A stretch of 64,000 bases of DNA. Source: Glaciecola flavus (GTDB lineage Bacteria; Pseudomonadota; Gammaproteobacteria; Enterobacterales; Alteromonadaceae). Shown here one piece after another: positions 17,609 to 25,326 of the stretch; positions within the stretch are counted from its first letter, which is position 1, and each line of letters begins with the position of its first letter. The notes below the pieces were generated by a model. It saw only the letters and a list, made by a program, of their open reading frames with translations, did not search any database and was not told where the DNA came from. The stretch is taken from the NCBI RefSeq assembly GCF_042646125.1, contig NZ_JBHRSW010000017.1:1-64000 (forward strand), in the 5' to 3' direction. The position numbers and the translations under genes were made by a program.

Positions 17609-19211
17609 AGTATTGTGCTCCTCTAATATTTTTATGCTGAGGAAGCACAAGCGGCGCTTGCGTTTCGTTGTTATCTGAATGGATCTCTGTTTGTAATACC
17701 AACTCAAGCTCTTGCACTTGGGTAATAACATGAGTGTCTGCGTATTTACATGCACTTACAAATGCTTCATCTCCATAGCGTTTATACAGCTTCTGGATAT
17801 AAATACACGCCTTGCCAGCAGGGCGGGAGTTCTCAGAGTTAACGCGCTCATATTGTCGCTCGACCAATTTAGCTATGCTTATATCAATAGCTTTTGCCCA
17901 CTGCATGAAATACGCTTTATTTTTGTGCGATTGTGCAAGGTGAGCAGGCGATTTATGCGCATCAAGCATACGTCGTTGATTAACACCACAGAGCAGTTCA
18001 TGCGACGCAATCAACTGATGGTTATGAAATACAGATAAGTTATTTTCTGTTATTTCAATGGTGAGCAATTGATTTCGTTTCTCAAAGGGTATGCTGTATA
18101 AATTACTTTGATAAGTCACTGTGCAGTTGGCCGAAGATGTTTGCGTAAAGCGTTTATCAAAGGGTGCATAAGCATGGATTGGCAAGCCCTTAGAGGCAGG
18201 TTTTTCATGCTTTTCAAATAATGCATTGCGCGAGACTTTTATTTTTTGTAATGGCTCATCGTTTAGCCTTTCTACCTCTGCTAACAAATGCGCATTCACC
18301 TCGTCAATGGTCGAAAAATGTAATTTACGCATGGGCACCAACACTCTATTTGATATGTGCTGAACGCCTTTTTCAGCTTTCGCGTTCTGTCGTGGACTCC
18401 CTATTTGGGAAGTATCCACCATTAAGTCATAGTGCGCGGACATGCATTGTGCTTGCTCGGTTAGCGTTGCTAATAATCCAGATTTCTTAACCATTTCACC
18501 ATTGTCAAACTGCACAACACACGGACAAGCATCGAAGTGGGTGAAGGCTTTTACAAACCCTCTTACCCAGTCATTAGTGGTATGCCTTTTACTCGCAACG
18601 GCGAACATGCGATTTGAATAGCCCCATATGGCCACAAACACATCTAACAGTTCTGGCTTTTGTGGGGACTCAGGATAATAAATAAGCTTAATACCCGCAT
18701 AATCTGCGCAAAGTACTTCTCCAGGCTCATATTCGAACAAGTACTCCAGTTTTGATTGTTTTATTTCTTGCCGTACTAAGTAATAAAAGTGAGAGATACT
18801 TAAAGCTGTTGATGGGTCTTGCGCTCGGTAGTTTAAGTAAATCGTTTTTATTTTCAGCCCTAATTTTTTAGGTCGCTTTGCGGCTTCATTCATAATTAAA
18901 GCGATAGGCGGTCTGCGTTTAGGTAACTCTTTATCTACCATTTTGGGATAAAACAAATGCAGGAGCTCGTTATCCGTTAGGCTGAGCAATTTAGTCTCCG
19001 GTAGCTTTTTGTGTATTGCTAAAAATCGAGTGACTGTGCGGTTAACCGTTTGATGTGAGCAATCAATAAATTCGCCAATTTTGCGGCTCGATATTGATTC
19101 CAATAATGCACTTTTATTGATTTGGTCACTTGTGTGACCGGCTTGAATAGCTTTTTGTCTCAGGCGCTCTAATACGCGCACTAAATTTCTAAATGATTGT
19201 GGATTAATCAT
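17595..19211 (-). CDS. IstA-like DDE (rve) transposase
   Basis: 538 aa from 19211 (MINPQSFRNLVRVLERL), chosen because AAAGG precedes it by 7 nt; an upstream in-frame ATG would add 22 unlikely residues. The N-terminal helix-turn-helix region (SSRKIGEFIDCSHQTVNRTVTRFL) is followed by an RNase-H-fold integrase core: first Asp in LCADYAGIKL, second Asp in VVQFDNGEMVKK, Glu in SPRQNAKAEKGVQHISNRV. A beta-barrel-like C-terminal part follows (SANCTVTYQSNLYSIPFEKRNQ). This matches the IS21 IstA layout. First gene of the istA-istB-primase-recombinase operon. The 22-bp-phased boxes at the transposon ends are its probable binding sites. Confidence 0.9.
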   Translation of the reverse strand: MINPQSFRNLVRVLERLRQKAIQAGHTSDQINKSALLESISSRKIGEFIDCSHQTVNRTVTRFLAIHKKLPETKLLSLTDNELLHLFYPKMVDKELPKRRPPIALIMNEAAKRPKKLGLKIKTIYLNYRAQDPSTALSISHFYYLVRQEIKQSKLEYLFEYEPGEVLCADYAGIKLIYYPESPQKPELLDVFVAIWGYSNRMFAVASKRHTTNDWVRGFVKAFTHFDACPCVVQFDNGEMVKKSGLLATLTEQAQCMSAHYDLMVDTSQIGSPRQNAKAEKGVQHISNRVLVPMRKLHFSTIDEVNAHLLAEVERLNDEPLQKIKVSRNALFEKHEKPASKGLPIHAYAPFDKRFTQTSSANCTVTYQSNLYSIPFEKRNQLLTIEITENNLSVFHNHQLIASHELLCGVNQRRMLDAHKSPAHLAQSHKNKAYFMQWAKAIDISIAKLVERQYERVNSENSRPAGKACIYIQKLYKRYGDEAFVSACKYADTHVITQVQELELVLQTEIHSDNNETQAPLVLPQHKNIRGAQYYGSN

Positions 19212-19295
19212 AATGTACCTTTGTGTTAAGAAACAAACAAAGGCGCAGGTGAACAAACGAATGTTTTGACAAATCAAAATAATCGTCTATTCTAT

Positions 19296-19355
19296 AAACA
19301 TCGGAGCAAAATTCGATGTTTACTCAAAGCCCTGCGGTCGCCAAACTTAGCAGGG
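19296..19355 (-). promoter_or_regulatory. Structured leader between the 92-aa gene and the transposase gene
   Basis: On the minus-strand transcript two hairpins occur in succession: CCCTGC/GCAGGG (arms 19350-19355 and 19329-19335) and a perfect 8-bp stem AAACATCG/CGATGTTT (19296-19303 and 19314-19321). They lie about 85 nt ahead of the transposase ATG. There is no long U-run, so a simple terminator is doubtful; an attenuator or mRNA-stability structure is possible. Confidence 0.3.
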
Positions 19356-19375
19356 TTTTGTGTTTCTGCGCCGCC

Positions 19376-19654
19376 TCAAATTTTCTTTTCGATAAAACCT
19401 CCTGAATCAACGTTATTTATTTTTTGTGTCGCCAGCCATTTTGCAACATCATGTGATAGGGCAAACTTGCCTCGACGGTTTTTGATTTTGAAAACATCAA
19501 TAGTAATGTGCTTACGTGCTGCAGCCTGCCTAAACGCTTCTGCGCTCGAGAATCCCAGCGCTTTATATAAGCTCTGTCCAAACAATAAAGGACCAAACTC
19601 TTTGTAGAGTGTTTGTTCAATCCTAAGAGTTAGCTCATTTATTTCATCATCCAT
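19376..19654 (-). CDS. Small putative DNA-binding protein of the transposon
   Basis: 92 aa (MDDEINELTLRIEQTLYKEFGPLLFGQSLYKALGFSS...). The pattern of an initial helix pair, then AEAFRQAAARKHITIDVFKIKNRRGKFALSHDVAKWLATQ, looks like a winged-helix or AlpA/excisionase-like fold, but I do not recognise a family. It lies upstream of the transposase on the same strand, in the position of a regulator. The ribosome-binding site is weak. Confidence 0.5.
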   Translation of the reverse strand: MDDEINELTLRIEQTLYKEFGPLLFGQSLYKALGFSSAEAFRQAAARKHITIDVFKIKNRRGKFALSHDVAKWLATQKINNVDSGGFIEKKI

Positions 19655-19719
19655 CTTAGTTACGTCTCGTTGCGCCAGTGACTATTTACAAAGCTAGTAC
19701 CTACGGCAAAGATTTGCAA

Positions 19720-19747
19720 TGAGTCACGCTTTGTCACGCATGACTCA
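19720..19747. promoter_or_regulatory. Operator-like palindrome in the divergent promoter region
   Basis: TGAGTCA (19720-19726) and TGACTCA (19741-19747) form an inverted repeat, and GTCACGC occurs twice within it. It lies in the 276-bp divergent spacer between the minus-strand mobility operon (first gene starting at 19654) and the plus-strand 324-aa gene. A binding site for an autoregulator such as the 92-aa protein is plausible; not shown. Confidence 0.35.
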
Positions 19748-19930
19748 CGAATTTTTGCTATATTTATGATTAAGGGTTTGGAATTTAAAGAAAAATTTTC
19801 GCCAAACGCGACATAACTTATTATAAATCCGTTAAATCAACGCTGAGGATCAGCCGAATTTTCAGTAAATTTATTTTTAAAAATGATCAAATCAATCGTT
19901 TTTGTCACTTTCGAGTGGACCACATAGACT

Positions 19931-20905
19931 ATGCATACGAACATTGCGCCCAAATCAATACGTCACTTGGCAACTATTGCGGCATACGGGCATGCCTGTA
20001 ATAAAGTAGGCATCTGCTTTAATGGCAATCAAATGGAGAGTCGTTTTAGTAATGGGGCACAGGTCAGAACTGGGCTGTTTAATAAACATATTACAAAAGG
20101 GATTAGACCTTCCTTCGATACCGTGGCCAGTATCGAAGATGAGGCGAACGGCACCATGAATATATTTTATTCACCAATTTGGGATGCTCTTGAGTTAGTT
20201 GAAAATGACGATAACAAAATATGCGATGTGCTTGAACTGCAAGATGTAAATGTAATGGCAGTGCTATTTGAAAAACAACGGAATTACGACCGCACTTTGC
20301 AATTGAAGCCTTTATCTAAAAAGGTGATTTGGGATTTAAGACGTATTGCATCGCAAAGCGCACTTGCAGCCCTTATTCTAATAAGACAACAGAAAAGTAA
20401 GTCATCCCCATCAGTGTCTATGTCTAAACATGAACTCGATGAAACGCTGATATTATTCTTGATAAACGCTTTCGTTTGCGGTCTCCTGCCTTATAAGTAC
20501 TGCGGTAATTACATTTTTTCCTTTCTTGAAGCTAAATTTTGTTGGCAAAAGCCAGTAACTAATTATAGAGGTTTACACAACAATAGCGCATACAAAGAAA
20601 TTGAAGAAAGAACAAACATAAGTACATTAATGAGGCGGTTTCGGCGGTCTTGGACTGAGCATGAATTTATGCTGTTTTTTAATAGAATGGATGAGGGAGT
20701 TTCGCATTTCATTAAAGATGAGCTAATAGACTTGTCTGCCAACTTAGACGTCCACGATACATTTGAATTAAGAGGATCGAGTCTTAGATGCCTTTATTGG
20801 GTAATGAAAAGAATAAACAGGAGCAGTCCTGACATAGATAAATTTTGCCTTGTTGAGCAGGACAAACGTTACTTCTTGAAGAAGCTTGATCATTTCAGTC
20901 TATGA
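19931..20905 (+). CDS. Unrecognised 324-aa protein at the transposon right end
   Basis: I do not recognise this protein. It is soluble by eye, basic, with no signal peptide. Visible features: an N-terminal region MHTNIAPKSIRHLATIAAYGHACNK, a central helix-rich part (KKVIWDLRRIASQSALAALILI), and a C-terminal Arg-rich stretch (ISTLMRRFRRSWTEHEF). It is the only plus-strand gene in the transposon, lies divergent from the mobility operon and ends 22 bp before the innermost right-end box. That position would suit a target-selection or regulatory factor, but there is no zinc-finger pattern as in TniQ/TnsD. Confidence 0.6.
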   Translation: MHTNIAPKSIRHLATIAAYGHACNKVGICFNGNQMESRFSNGAQVRTGLFNKHITKGIRPSFDTVASIEDEANGTMNIFYSPIWDALELVENDDNKICDVLELQDVNVMAVLFEKQRNYDRTLQLKPLSKKVIWDLRRIASQSALAALILIRQQKSKSSPSVSMSKHELDETLILFLINAFVCGLLPYKYCGNYIFSFLEAKFCWQKPVTNYRGLHNNSAYKEIEERTNISTLMRRFRRSWTEHEFMLFFNRMDEGVSHFIKDELIDLSANLDVHDTFELRGSSLRCLYWVMKRINRSSPDIDKFCLVEQDKRYFLKKLDHFSL

Positions 20906-20921
20906 GAAATTTCAGCGTCAA

Positions 20922-21011
20922 TGGTCCAAAGTGATCGGTATATTGGTCCTTACAAATAATGTAGCTGCGCCCATCAAATCGGTGTGACAGTCCAATTAAT
21001 CGTAATTAGCA
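20922..21011 (-). repeat. Right transposon end: inverted repeat plus four 22-bp-phased boxes
   Basis: Read inward on the minus strand from TGCTAATTACG (21011-21001), boxes begin at 20993 (GGACTG), 20971 (GGCGCA, degenerate), 20949 (GGACCA) and 20927 (GGACCA), each exactly 22 bp apart. The first box lies 18 bp from the tip, against 19 bp at the left end. Confidence 0.72.
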
Positions 21012-21016
21012 ACTAT
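21012..21016 (+). repeat. Target-site duplication, right copy (ACTAT)
   Basis: Identical to 9255-9259 and directly abutting the terminal CA of the transposon. Confidence 0.85.
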
Positions 21017-21834
21017 CATTTGAAAGTGAAATTATGTCAATAATTGCAGATGTAAATCAGGCAGACAACCGAAATGTAACCTTTCCAAGTGATGAAGAGA
21101 CTTTAGAAGTTATCTCAGGCACCTCTTCTTGTTTAATATCAGGCGCATTTTCTGGTACTTTCGAAGGAGACGATACAGGAACATACATACTGTTAATTCA
21201 ACATAAATTGTATAGTCCAGAAACATTTCCAGAAGCAACTATTGGAACCGGTGTAACAACTGGTTATGGTTACAGTAACACTGATGAGTTTCCTTTTTTC
21301 TTTCCGTCTAGGGAAGGTGTTAGCCTATCATCCGATAGAGCAGTAATTACTGGCGATGTAACGACAGGTGGCGCATTTTCGGGTGTGTTTAATAAAAGCT
21401 ATACATCACTATCTGGAACTTGGACAAATTCGATTACTGATGATTCTGGCACCTTTACAGGAGAACGGATGGCGGGTGACTTATCTGCTGTGCATCGCTT
21501 GTCTGGCCTTGTTGTGTCCGACCCTGACGCTAGTGACGGCCCTGTAGCCTTGGTTCTTCGAGCATCGTTAATTGGCCTCGATGTGATGAGTGACAATAGC
21601 GTTAAGGGCACTTTAATATCTTTGCGTGGAATCGAGACTGCATTGTCAGGAGCTTTATCAGATGGAATTATTATTGCATCTGGCGGCGAGTTCACTTTCA
21701 GCTTATTTTTTGATCCTGATGGTGCCGATCCTACAAGCGGTCTACCGCAAGACTCAATTGGCGGATTTGCAGGCGTATTTACAGACAATAGCGTGGGAGG
21801 TGCGGTAATCGGTACCAGTTGTCAACTAAATTAG
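21017..21834 (+). pseudogene. 3' half of the transposon-interrupted lipoprotein gene
   Basis: The frame continues across the insertion: joined to 9259 it reads QLSFESEIMSIIADVNQADN, and on to ISGTSSCLISGAFSGTFEGDDTGTYIL, a Gly/Ser/Thr-rich beta-repeat region (SGVFNKSYTSLSGTWTNSITDDSGTFTG, then FAGVFTDNSVGGAVIG) and a closing Cys. A small ATG-started frame exists at 21034 but it has no good ribosome-binding site and no signal peptide, so this part is probably silent. A hairpin follows. Function of the intact protein is unknown; surface display is likely from the lipobox. Confidence 0.85.
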
Positions 21835-21848
21835 CATACTAAAATGAA

Positions 21849-21880
21849 TTAGTCCGATCAATAAACTGCGATCGGACTAA
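21849..21880. terminator. Hairpin between convergent lipoprotein gene and clpB
   Basis: Perfect 11-bp stem TTAGTCCGATC / GATCGGACTAA around a 10-nt loop, between two converging genes. There is no long T-run on either side, so it may work in both directions only weakly. Confidence 0.55.
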
Positions 21881-21886
21881 AACTCT

Positions 21887-24457
21887 CTAAATAATTACCA
21901 GCTTTCCGTCTTTTACATCAATCCGTACTTTATCTGCCTCTCCAAGTTTTCCTGACAATAAAGTTTCTGCGAGGGGGTTTTCAATTTCTGTTTGAATGGC
22001 TCTTTTTAACGGCCGTGCGCCAAATACTGGGTCAAAGCCCGCTTCTGCAATTTTATCTAGCGCTGCACCAGAAATTTCAAATTTATAGTCCATTTCATGG
22101 AGTCGTTGACGCAAGCCTGCTAGCTGAATCTTCGCAATAGCTTTTATTTGCTCTTGTGCCAAAGAGTGGAAAACGACAATATCATCAACGCGATTAATAA
22201 ATTCCGGCCTAAAATGCGCTCCCAAAACTTGCATGATGCTGTTTTTCATTTCAGCATAGTTTTCTTCCCCTGCCTGGCTTTGGATAATTTCTGAGCCTAG
22301 GTTAGAAGTCATGATAATCAGGGTATTCTTAAAATCTACTGTTCGCCCCTGTCCATCGGTTAGTCGGCCATCGTCCAAAACCTGTAACAATATGTTGAAC
22401 ACATCAGGGTGAGCTTTTTCTACTTCATCTAATAAAATAACAGAATACGGCTTTCTTCTCACCGCTTCAGTCAAGTAGCCACCCTCTTCATAGCCTACAT
22501 AGCCTGGGGGCGCACCAACTAACCTAGCAACCGAATGCTTCTCCATAAACTCAGACATATCAATTCGGATCAAAGCATTTTCTGTATCAAACATAAAGTT
22601 TGCGAGCGCCTTGCAAAGCTCTGTCTTTCCAACCCCGGTGGGGCCTAAAAACAAAAACGATCCCGTTGGCTTTTCTGGATCAGCAAGCCCAGCTCGTGAA
22701 CGGCGAATAGCATTGGAGACCGATTTAACCGCCTCTTCTTGACCCACAACCCGCTTTGCTAATACAGCTTCCATACTGACTAACTTCTCTTTCTCACTCT
22801 CTAGCATTTTAGCAACTGGAATGCCTGTCCATCGTGACAATACATCAGCAATTTCTACATCCGTGACTTTGTTTTTCAGTAGTTTATTGTCAACTGATTC
22901 TATTTCTGAGGCACTTTCTAAACGCTGCTCCAAGGCAGGAATTTTGCCGTACTGTAATTCAGACATTCGATTTAAATCTGATGCTCGTCGCGCAATTTCT
23001 AAATCCAGCTTGGCTTGTTCAAGCTCAGCTTTGATGCCTTGCGTACCCTGCATAGCATCCTTTTCACTGTGCCATATTTTTTCGAGTTCAGAGAACTTAT
23101 GCTCGGCCTGCTCACGCTCGAGTTCAATAATTTCAAGGCGCTTGTGGCTAGCAGCATCCGTTTCTTTCGCAAGAGCTTGCTCTTCAAGTTTCAATTGAAT
23201 GATGCGACGCTCAAGTCTGTCCATTTCTTCAGGCTTAGAGTCGATTTGCATACGAATACTTGACGCTGCCTCGTCAACAAGATCAATCGCTTTATCCGGC
23301 AGTTGACGATCGCTAATGTAGCGGTGAGACAAACTTGCTGCCGCAACAATTGCAGGGTCGGTGATGTCGACAGCGTGATGTAGCTCATATCGCTCTTTGA
23401 GACCACGTAAAATCGCAATAGTATCTTCTACACTGGGTTGATCGACTTGAACCTTTTGGAAACGGCGCTCTAGTGCCGCATCTTTTTCGATAAACTGCCG
23501 ATATTCATCGAGCGTAGTTGCACCGACACAATGTAATTCGCCTCTTGCAAGCGCTGGCTTCAACATATTGCCTGCGTCCATTGCACCCTCTCCCTTGCCA
23601 GCACCGACCATAGTGTGTAACTCGTCAATGAATAGAATGACTCGCCCTTCTTCTTTTGACAATTCATTCAGGACGGCCTTCAATCGCTCTTCAAACTCAC
23701 CTCTATATTTGGCACCAGCCAGCAAAGCTCCCATATCTAGTGACAAAACGCGTTTATTTTTGAGGCCTTCGGGTACTTCACCATTAATAATCCGCTGAGC
23801 GAGCCCTTCAACAATCGCCGTCTTACCAACACCCGGCTCACCAATAAGTACAGGGTTATTTTTTGTTCGCCGCTGTAAAACTTGCACAGTACGCCTAATT
23901 TCTTCATCCCGTCCTATAACTGGATCAAGGCGACCCTGCTCGGCTCGTTCGGTTAAATCAGTCGTGTATTTTTCAAGCGCTTGTCTTACGTCTTCGGCGT
24001 TTTGATCCGTGACTTTTTGTCCGCCACGCAATTTATCAATACTTTTTTCAACGGTATCCTTGGTCACAGCAAGCTGTTTGAATATACCACCCAGTGCCCC
24101 TGTGTCTTCCAATGCTGCCAAAACGAAAACTTCGGAAGTAATGAAGTCATCTTTCCTCTGTTGAGCTATTTTGTCACACATGTTTAAGGCTCGGACGGTA
24201 TCTCGTCCAAGTTGAACGTCACCTGATATTCCTTGTACTTTCGGTAGTTTATCGATAGCTTCTGCCAACAGAGAGCGCAGTGAGTTCATATTGACCTGTG
24301 CAAGATCCAACAAAGGTCTCACCGTCCCGCCTTGCTGATTTAACAGCGCAGACATTAGGTGCACTGGTTCAATATATTGATGATCTCTGCCCAATGCCAA
24401 AGACTGAGCATCTGATATAGCGATTTGAAACTTACTGGTAAATTTATCGAGGCGCAT
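21887..24457 (-). CDS. clpB: ATP-dependent disaggregase ClpB
   Basis: 856 aa, the usual length. Hsp100 chaperone that, with DnaK, threads proteins out of aggregates in the cytoplasm. Double Clp-N domain (1-145), NBD1 with Walker A GEPGVGKT at 206-213 and Walker B VILFIDELH, the long coiled-coil middle domain (about 400-530), NBD2 with GPTGVGKT (about 606) and IRIDMSEFMEKHSVARLVG, then the C-terminal domain. No ClpP-binding loop, as expected for ClpB. Single gene; the ATG follows GGAGT and a heat-shock-type promoter lies upstream. Confidence 0.97.
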   Translation of the reverse strand: MRLDKFTSKFQIAISDAQSLALGRDHQYIEPVHLMSALLNQQGGTVRPLLDLAQVNMNSLRSLLAEAIDKLPKVQGISGDVQLGRDTVRALNMCDKIAQQRKDDFITSEVFVLAALEDTGALGGIFKQLAVTKDTVEKSIDKLRGGQKVTDQNAEDVRQALEKYTTDLTERAEQGRLDPVIGRDEEIRRTVQVLQRRTKNNPVLIGEPGVGKTAIVEGLAQRIINGEVPEGLKNKRVLSLDMGALLAGAKYRGEFEERLKAVLNELSKEEGRVILFIDELHTMVGAGKGEGAMDAGNMLKPALARGELHCVGATTLDEYRQFIEKDAALERRFQKVQVDQPSVEDTIAILRGLKERYELHHAVDITDPAIVAAASLSHRYISDRQLPDKAIDLVDEAASSIRMQIDSKPEEMDRLERRIIQLKLEEQALAKETDAASHKRLEIIELEREQAEHKFSELEKIWHSEKDAMQGTQGIKAELEQAKLDLEIARRASDLNRMSELQYGKIPALEQRLESASEIESVDNKLLKNKVTDVEIADVLSRWTGIPVAKMLESEKEKLVSMEAVLAKRVVGQEEAVKSVSNAIRRSRAGLADPEKPTGSFLFLGPTGVGKTELCKALANFMFDTENALIRIDMSEFMEKHSVARLVGAPPGYVGYEEGGYLTEAVRRKPYSVILLDEVEKAHPDVFNILLQVLDDGRLTDGQGRTVDFKNTLIIMTSNLGSEIIQSQAGEENYAEMKNSIMQVLGAHFRPEFINRVDDIVVFHSLAQEQIKAIAKIQLAGLRQRLHEMDYKFEISGAALDKIAEAGFDPVFGARPLKRAIQTEIENPLAETLLSGKLGEADKVRIDVKDGKLVII

Positions 24458-24491
24458 GACTTTTACTCCAAATGCTTGATGCTTCAGAGAT

Positions 24492-24516
24492 ATGATTGGC
24501 TAGTGTTTATTTCAAG
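24492..24516 (-). promoter_or_regulatory. Probable sigma-32 heat-shock promoter of clpB
   Basis: On the minus strand a perfect CTTGAAA (24510-24516) is followed by CCAATCAT (24492-24499), compared with the consensus CTTGAAA N11-16 CCCCATNT. The spacing is about 10 bp and the -10 match is imperfect. Position about 35-60 bp before the clpB ATG fits. Confidence 0.5.
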
Positions 24517-24541
24517 AGAGATAAATTTGATTTAGGTCAAT

Positions 24542-24600
24542 TTAGGGTCTGTTGATCATTGCTGTACAAGTTTTTTACGGCAAAGATCAACAGACCCTAA
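24542..24600. repeat. Palindromic repeat overlapping the 3' end of pgeF
   Basis: Arms TTAGGGTCTGTTGATC (24542-24557) and its exact complement (24585-24600) form a 16-bp perfect stem that extends 5 bp further with one mismatch; the loop is about 17 nt and includes TTTTTT. The right arm encodes the last codons and stop of pgeF. It could be the pgeF terminator or a small mobile palindrome. Confidence 0.6.
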
Positions 24601-25324
24601 GGATGAATGTTGCATTTCGTCCAGTAGACGCTTGCCCCTCATGTGTGGCCTTACGATGAGAAAAATACTGGTCATCTGCGTATGTACAATGATCGGAAAC
24701 ACCGATTTTGGATACACCACTCATTTGCAACTTTCTCTGGCATATCTCTTTCAAATCCAATAGGTATTTTCCATTTTTACTTTGATTACAATGAGCGTAA
24801 GAATATTTGTCAAATAGCTTTGCGACTTCCTCGCCTACTTCAAAATGCCTTTGACTGATTGCAGGACCAATCCAAACTTGAAGCTTGGTCGTGTCGTCAA
24901 AACAAGCTACTGCCTTCTCAATTATGCCATCCACCAACCCTCGCCAACCGGCATGAACCGCAGATATTTTTTTGCCATCTGTCAAAACAACGGGTAAGCA
25001 GTCAGCCGTCATCACCGCCAAAGGCATGTTGACTCTTGAAGTCAATATTCCATCCATTGGCTTTGTTAAGTCATAGTGCCCAAGGTCAAGCTCACAGAGG
25101 CGTGTAGTATGTTGCTGATTCATATAAATTGATGGCAAGGCTTTGTGTGAGAGGCTTTGAATAAAGTCATCAATCGCTTGCCTGTTTTTGGCTACTAGCT
25201 CGGGCTTATCACCAACATGATAAGCCACATTCAAGCTTTTAAAGGGAGCTTCGCTATACCCACCCAAGCATGTCGTAGTGAAACAAAGCACATTTTCAGT
25301 CAAATAAAAGTGCTTGGCAATCAA
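24587..25324 (-). CDS. pgeF: Purine nucleoside phosphorylase / YfiH-family (DUF152) enzyme
   Basis: 245 aa. The family (YfiH, formerly laccase-domain or polyphenol oxidase) includes zinc enzymes that cleave purine nucleosides, and E. coli YfiH (PgeF) also edits misincorporated L-Ser in peptidoglycan precursors. Signatures: NQQHTTRLCELD, PLAVMTADCLPVVL (metal-ligand Cys), VHAGWRGLVDGIIEKAV, and FSHRKATHEGQASTGRNATFI near the C-terminus. Start follows rluD by 2 bp, so the two form an operon, as in other Proteobacteria. Its last codons lie in a palindromic repeat. Confidence 0.88.
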   Translation of the reverse strand: MIAKHFYLTENVLCFTTTCLGGYSEAPFKSLNVAYHVGDKPELVAKNRQAIDDFIQSLSHKALPSIYMNQQHTTRLCELDLGHYDLTKPMDGILTSRVNMPLAVMTADCLPVVLTDGKKISAVHAGWRGLVDGIIEKAVACFDDTTKLQVWIGPAISQRHFEVGEEVAKLFDKYSYAHCNQSKNGKYLLDLKEICQRKLQMSGVSKIGVSDHCTYADDQYFSHRKATHEGQASTGRNATFILRVC

Positions 25325-25326
25325 GA

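Larger units (their letters stand above)
9260..21011. mobile_element. 11.75-kb cargo-carrying DDE transposon (IstA/IstB-like) with primase-like and tyrosine-recombinase genes
   Basis: The ends are TGCAAATTACG (9260-9270) and CGTAATTAGCA (21001-21011), an imperfect inverted repeat with 10 of 11 matches and terminal TG...CA. It is flanked by direct repeats ACTAT. Precise removal restores the host lipoprotein frame. At each end four GGACCA-like boxes sit at 22-bp intervals. The mobility genes (istA-like, istB-like, primase-like, tyrosine recombinase) lie in one overlapping operon on the minus strand. Cargo comprises a MerR-like gene, ietA/ietS-like genes and an RHS toxin tip with immunity gene. 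A 92-aa gene and a 324-aa gene of unknown function lie toward the right end. All boundary evidence is read directly; the family assignment is inferred from the transposase. Confidence 0.88.

Noticed and set aside
17712..18038. 108-codon frame antisense to the transposase
   Set aside because: Shadow of the istA-like gene with no supporting signals.
9260..21011. CRISPR-associated (Tn7-type) transposon
   Set aside because: No cas gene, TniQ-like gene or repeat-spacer array was seen within the element.
21034..21834. Independent 266-aa gene starting at the ATG at 21034
   Set aside because: The frame extends back to the transposon junction and fuses in frame with the upstream lipoprotein fragment; the ATG lacks a good ribosome-binding site and a signal peptide.
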